Positions 6,602 through 8,665 of a stretch of 8,665 bases of DNA are shown piece after piece (position 1 is the first letter of the stretch; the number at the start of each line of letters is the position of its first letter). Under the pieces are notes generated by a model. It saw only the letters and a list, made by a program, of their open reading frames with translations. It was not told where the DNA came from and searched no databases. Source of the DNA: JAYENY01 sp964563465 (GTDB taxonomy: Bacteria > Patescibacteriota > Minisyncoccia > Minisyncoccales > PEYH01). The stretch is from assembly GCA_964563465.1 (NCBI GenBank), contig CAZLVZ010000022.1:1-8665 (forward strand), written 5' to 3'. A program made the translations under genes and the position numbers.

Positions 6602-6991
6602 ATGAGAATGAAAAAAGAATTTATTCAAAAACAAAAAGAAAAATTAGAAGAAAATAAAAAAGCCCTTGAAAAGGAGCTTTCTGGCTTTGCCGAAAAAAAT
6701 CCAGAGATTAAGGGTGATTGGAAATCAAAATTTCCGGAATTTGACGGAATGGAGTCTGGTGGTTCTCAACTGGAAACTGCTTCGGATGAAGTAGAAGAAT
6801 ATTTGAGTCGTCTGCCGATTGAACATTCTCTTGAGCTCAAACTCCAAAAAATTGATTCGGCTTTAAAAAAAATCAAGACCAACAAATACGGAAAATGCGG
6901 AAAATGCGGTAAAAATATTTCAATTGATCGGCTTAATGCATGTCCTGAAGCTCACTTTTGTGTTAAGTGCCAGCCAAAAAATAATCAATAA
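6602..6991 (+). CDS. DksA/TraR-family zinc-finger protein
   Basis: The 129-aa protein begins with a Lys/Glu-rich helix (about 1-35), has an acidic middle (about 40-66), a second helix carrying LPIEHSLELKLQKIDSALKKI, and then a C4 zinc finger: C99, C102, C120 and C123 in the CX2C-X17-CX2C spacing of DksA. An extra cysteine, C114, sits inside the finger. Family members bind in the RNA polymerase secondary channel and tune initiation, often with ppGpp. In DksA, aspartates at the coiled-coil tip matter; here the likely tip region has acidic residues (around D62, E63), but I cannot say they are equivalent. It lies 5 nt after the amidase gene on the same strand and is probably co-transcribed. The start could be ATG 6602 or 6608; neither has a Shine-Dalgarno. 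A terminator follows 25 nt after the stop. Confidence 0.9.
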   Translation: MRMKKEFIQKQKEKLEENKKALEKELSGFAEKNPEIKGDWKSKFPEFDGMESGGSQLETASDEVEEYLSRLPIEHSLELKLQKIDSALKKIKTNKYGKCGKCGKNISIDRLNACPEAHFCVKCQPKNNQ

Positions 6992-7012
6992 TCGTTAATT
7001 AAAAACTAATAA

Positions 7013-7038
7013 AAAAGTCCCAGACAACTGGGATTTTT
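7013..7038. terminator. Bidirectional intrinsic terminator between convergent genes
   Basis: A 6-bp stem TCCCAG/CTGGGA (7018-7023 with 7028-7033) closes an ACAA loop. An A-run precedes it (7011-7016) and a T-run follows it (7034-7038). Read on the plus strand it ends the amidase/DksA-like unit. Read on the minus strand the A-run becomes a U-tract and it ends the toxin-antitoxin unit, whose toxin stops at 7056. Confidence 0.85.
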
Positions 7039-7055
7039 GCTTAAAAAATAAATTG

Positions 7056-7331
7056 TTATTTATAAATATTGTGAGTACCAATGTTTAAAAACAGAACCTC
7101 TCCATCGGGAAGGAAAAGAAATTTTATCCGATAAGAATCATTTATCCAAAACGCCAGACATCCCTTATCTCTCCCCGAAAGCTTATGAGTATTAAGGCGA
7201 ACATCAAATGGATCTTCTTTAAAAATTATTTCTTTTTCTTCAGCTGATTCTATTATTCTATTGGGTAATTTCCTTAAAGATTTGAGAAATTTCTTAGAAT
7301 ATTCAATGTTTTTTGTTTTCTCCTCGTTCAT
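7056..7331 (-). CDS. RelE/YafQ-like mRNA interferase toxin
   Basis: This 91-aa protein has the layout of the RelE/StbE/YafQ group: an N-terminal helical pair (YSKKFLKSLRKLP, then a long acidic helix ending DPFD), the turn THKLSG around H49, a strand with YRIKFLF (R68), and the closing IGTH motif with H87. Such toxins bind the ribosomal A site and cut mRNA. By eye, H49 and H87 match YafQ H50 and H87, while the positions of YafQ H63 and D67 are not conserved, so it belongs to a different subgroup. Its ATG lies inside the end of the antitoxin gene (29-nt overlap, different frame), indicating coupled expression. A ParE-type gyrase poison is less likely given the two histidines and the THKLSG turn. 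Confidence 0.85.
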   Translation of the reverse strand: MNEEKTKNIEYSKKFLKSLRKLPNRIIESAEEKEIIFKEDPFDVRLNTHKLSGRDKGCLAFWINDSYRIKFLFLPDGEVLFLNIGTHNIYK

Positions 7332-7566
7332 AAATTTTCAACGCTTCCCTTAAAGAAGAGGCCTCAATTGTTTCTCCTCTCTCATACTCTTTTAACCCCT
7401 CGTCAACTAATTTATCTAATTCCTCGGCTTCTTTCCCTTCCAAATTAAAAGTAGGAATTTCTCTTGTCTGCATCTTTTTATATTCTTCTAAATCTAAAAG
7501 AACCACTCCCTTTTTTAGAGCTTTCTGGGGAATTTTCACTATTTGATTTTCTAAAATTTTAACCAT
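7303..7566 (-). CDS. Antitoxin of the type II toxin-antitoxin pair
   Basis: The 87-aa product is the upstream partner of the toxin. The N-terminal part (1-32) ends in GVVLLDLEEYKKM, which resembles the VVL.L.EY motif of Phd/YefM-like antitoxins. The rest is acidic and helical (LEGKEAEELDKLVDEGLKEYERGE and onward), a typical toxin-wrapping tail that should neutralise the basic toxin. The family is inferred mainly from position, size and charge; I do not recognise a specific one. The ATG at 7566 lies 8 nt from a good -10 box and has no Shine-Dalgarno, so the mRNA may be leaderless. The N-terminal part may bind the inverted repeat in its own promoter to repress transcription. Confidence 0.8.
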   Translation of the reverse strand: MVKILENQIVKIPQKALKKGVVLLDLEEYKKMQTREIPTFNLEGKEAEELDKLVDEGLKEYERGETIEASSLREALKIYERGENKKH

Positions 7567-7573
7567 ACATTTT

Positions 7574-7598
7574 CATTGTAATCAACTTTTGAACAATG
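7574..7598. promoter_or_regulatory. Operator-like inverted repeat in the toxin-antitoxin promoter
   Basis: CATTGT (7574-7579) and ACAATG (7593-7598) form a perfect 6-bp inverted repeat. A second pair, TCAA (7582-7585) and TTGA (7589-7592), lies inside it with its centre shifted by 1 nt. The outer arms cover the -10 box and reach the -35 box, so a bound repressor would block RNA polymerase. Autoregulation by the antitoxin or the complex is typical of type II systems, but binding here is inferred. Confidence 0.5.
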
Positions 7599-7602
7599 TC
7601 AA
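7575..7602 (-). promoter_or_regulatory. Toxin-antitoxin promoter
   Basis: On the minus strand a consensus -35 (TTGACA, 7602 to 7597) is followed after 16 nt by a -10 TACAAT (7580 to 7575), one base off consensus. The antitoxin ATG starts at 7566, 8 nt past the -10, so transcription should begin at or 1-2 nt before the start codon. It is the best -35/-10 pair in the window. Confidence 0.75.
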
Positions 7603-7641
7603 ATTTTACAAACGACATCTATTCTGTTAAGGTTCAATATT

Positions 7642-8665
7642 ATGGCATCAAGAGTATTCTCAACAGCAATTGTTGGCTTAGATTCTCAAATCATTGAAGT
7701 AGAAGCAGATGTTTCCTTTGGCTTGAGGCGTTTTGATATAGTGGGGTTGCCAGACAAGGCAGTAGAGGAATCAAAAGAAAGAATAAGGTCAGCAATAAAG
7801 GCCTGTGGATTCAAGCCACCATTATCTCAACCAGAAAGAATTTTAATTAACTTAGCTCCAGCTGATTTGAAAAAAGAAGGCTCTTCTTATGACCTTCCGA
7901 TTGCTCTCTCTTATCTTCTAAACAATAAACAAATTAAATTCAACGAGCAGGGAAAGGTATTCGTTGGAGAACTTTCTCTTGACGGAAGATTACGCCCCAT
8001 TAAGGGGGCTCTTTCTTTTGCTCTTATCGCTAAAGAAAAGAATTTTTCTGAGATTATTCTCCCTATAAGCAATGCAGAAGAAGCCAGTTTGGGAGTTGTT
8101 GATTCTAATATCAAAAATCTTAAAATAATCGGGGCTAAAACCCTTCAAGAAGTCATATTTTATTTAGAAGGCAAAAAAAATATTGAACCATTTTCAACAA
8201 ATTTAAAAAAAGTTTCAACAAACACAGAACATCAAGTCAATATGGATTGGATTAAGGGACAACCATATGCTAAAAGGGCAGCCGTGATTTCTGCTGCTGG
8301 AGGCCACAATCTTCTACTCCTCGGTCCTCCTGGCGGAGGTAAAAGTTTGTTGGCAAAAGCTATTCCTTCAATTCTTCCTCCTCTTGATTATAGAGAAATG
8401 TTAGAGGTAACAAAGATTTATAGCGCCGTCGGGCTTCTTCCTAAAGAAAAACCTATCGTCTCTCAAAGACCTTTCCGGACCGCTCATCATACTTCCTCAA
8501 GGGCTTCAATTGTTGGAGGTGGAAATCCTTTAAGACCCGGAGAAATAACATTAGCCCACAGAGGAGTTCTGTTCTTGGATGAATTTCCAGAATTCAATCG
8601 TGACGTTCTTGAAGCGTTGAGACAACCATTAGAGGACGGAATTATAACGGTTATGAGAGCCAACC
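7642..8665 (+). CDS. comM: ComM/YifB-family Mg-chelatase-like AAA+ ATPase (5' part, runs off the window)
   Basis: The frame opens at ATG 7642 and stays open to the last base, giving 341 of roughly 500 expected residues; the 3' end is cut by the window. The N-terminal ChlI-like domain (about 20-145) has the typical FDIVGLPDKAVEESKERI and ILINLAPADLKKEG stretches. The AAA+ core has Walker A GPPGGGKS (228-235), the family RPFRTAHHTSS and GGGNPLRPGEITLAH motifs, and Walker B GVLFLDE (D313, E314). Relatives include ComM, a hexameric helicase that helps integrate DNA in natural transformation. A weak AAGG (7629-7632) lies 9 nt upstream of the start. The gene is divergent from the antitoxin across 75 nt, and the toxin-antitoxin operator lies in that gap. 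I see no convincing promoter of its own. Confidence 0.93.
   Translation, partial: MASRVFSTAIVGLDSQIIEVEADVSFGLRRFDIVGLPDKAVEESKERIRSAIKACGFKPPLSQPERILINLAPADLKKEGSSYDLPIALSYLLNNKQIKFNEQGKVFVGELSLDGRLRPIKGALSFALIAKEKNFSEIILPISNAEEASLGVVDSNIKNLKIIGAKTLQEVIFYLEGKKNIEPFSTNLKKVSTNTEHQVNMDWIKGQPYAKRAAVISAAGGHNLLLLGPPGGGKSLLAKAIPSILPPLDYREMLEVTKIYSAVGLLPKEKPIVSQRPFRTAHHTSSRASIVGGGNPLRPGEITLAHRGVLFLDEFPEFNRDVLEALRQPLEDGIITVMRAN

Noticed and set aside
7605..7641. Plus-strand promoter for comM (TTTACA 7605-7610, TATTCT 7620-7625)
   Set aside because: The spacer is only 9 nt, too short for a sigma-70-type promoter; other pairings match worse.
1..8665. CRISPR array, insertion sequence, integrase or attachment-site repeats
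   Set aside because: No regularly spaced direct repeats, transposase or recombinase frame was found. The tRNA 3' end, a common integration site, has no second copy that I could find in the window.

Overview
The window is AT-rich, compact bacterial chromosome. It holds housekeeping genes (tRNA-Lys, rpsO, pnp, a DksA/TraR-type zinc-finger gene, the start of a comM/yifB gene) mixed with accessory genes (a small membrane protein, a NYN-domain protein, a very large coiled-coil/amidase membrane protein, a toxin-antitoxin pair). Tiny or overlapping gene junctions, few Shine-Dalgarno sequences, no CCA encoded in the tRNA, and lysine/glutamate-rich coiled-coil envelope proteins suggest a reduced-genome lineage. 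Candidate Phyla Radiation (Patescibacteria, perhaps Parcubacteria-like) is my best guess. This is inference from style; no marker phylogeny was possible.

Layout. (1) 1-550: tRNA-Lys(CUU), a 122-nt spacer with a strong Shine-Dalgarno and a possible leader ORF, a 97-aa two-helix membrane protein, and a clear intrinsic terminator. (2) 534-3443: a promoter whose -10 box lies 7 nt before the rpsO start codon, then an overlapping operon of rpsO, a NYN-domain (PIN-like) putative nuclease, and pnp. This is the classic rpsO-pnp pairing with an extra RNA-metabolism gene inserted. (3) 3483-6991: a 1037-aa protein with a long cytoplasmic coiled coil, one transmembrane helix and a C-terminal N-acetylmuramoyl-L-alanine amidase domain, followed 5 nt later by a DksA/TraR-like zinc-finger gene and a hairpin that can terminate transcription from both sides. 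(4) 7056-7602, minus strand: a RelE/YafQ-like toxin and its overlapping antitoxin, with a near-consensus promoter and an operator-like inverted repeat. (5) 7642-end: the 5' two thirds of a ComM/YifB AAA+ ATPase, diverging from the antitoxin.

Functionally, the rpsO-NYN-pnp block joins a ribosomal protein to RNA turnover. The large amidase fusion looks like a single-pass envelope protein acting on peptidoglycan outside the membrane. It is the least conventional gene here and the best candidate for something undescribed. At least two promoters (rpsO and the antitoxin) are placed so that the mRNA would be leaderless or nearly so, which agrees with the lack of Shine-Dalgarno sequences at most starts.
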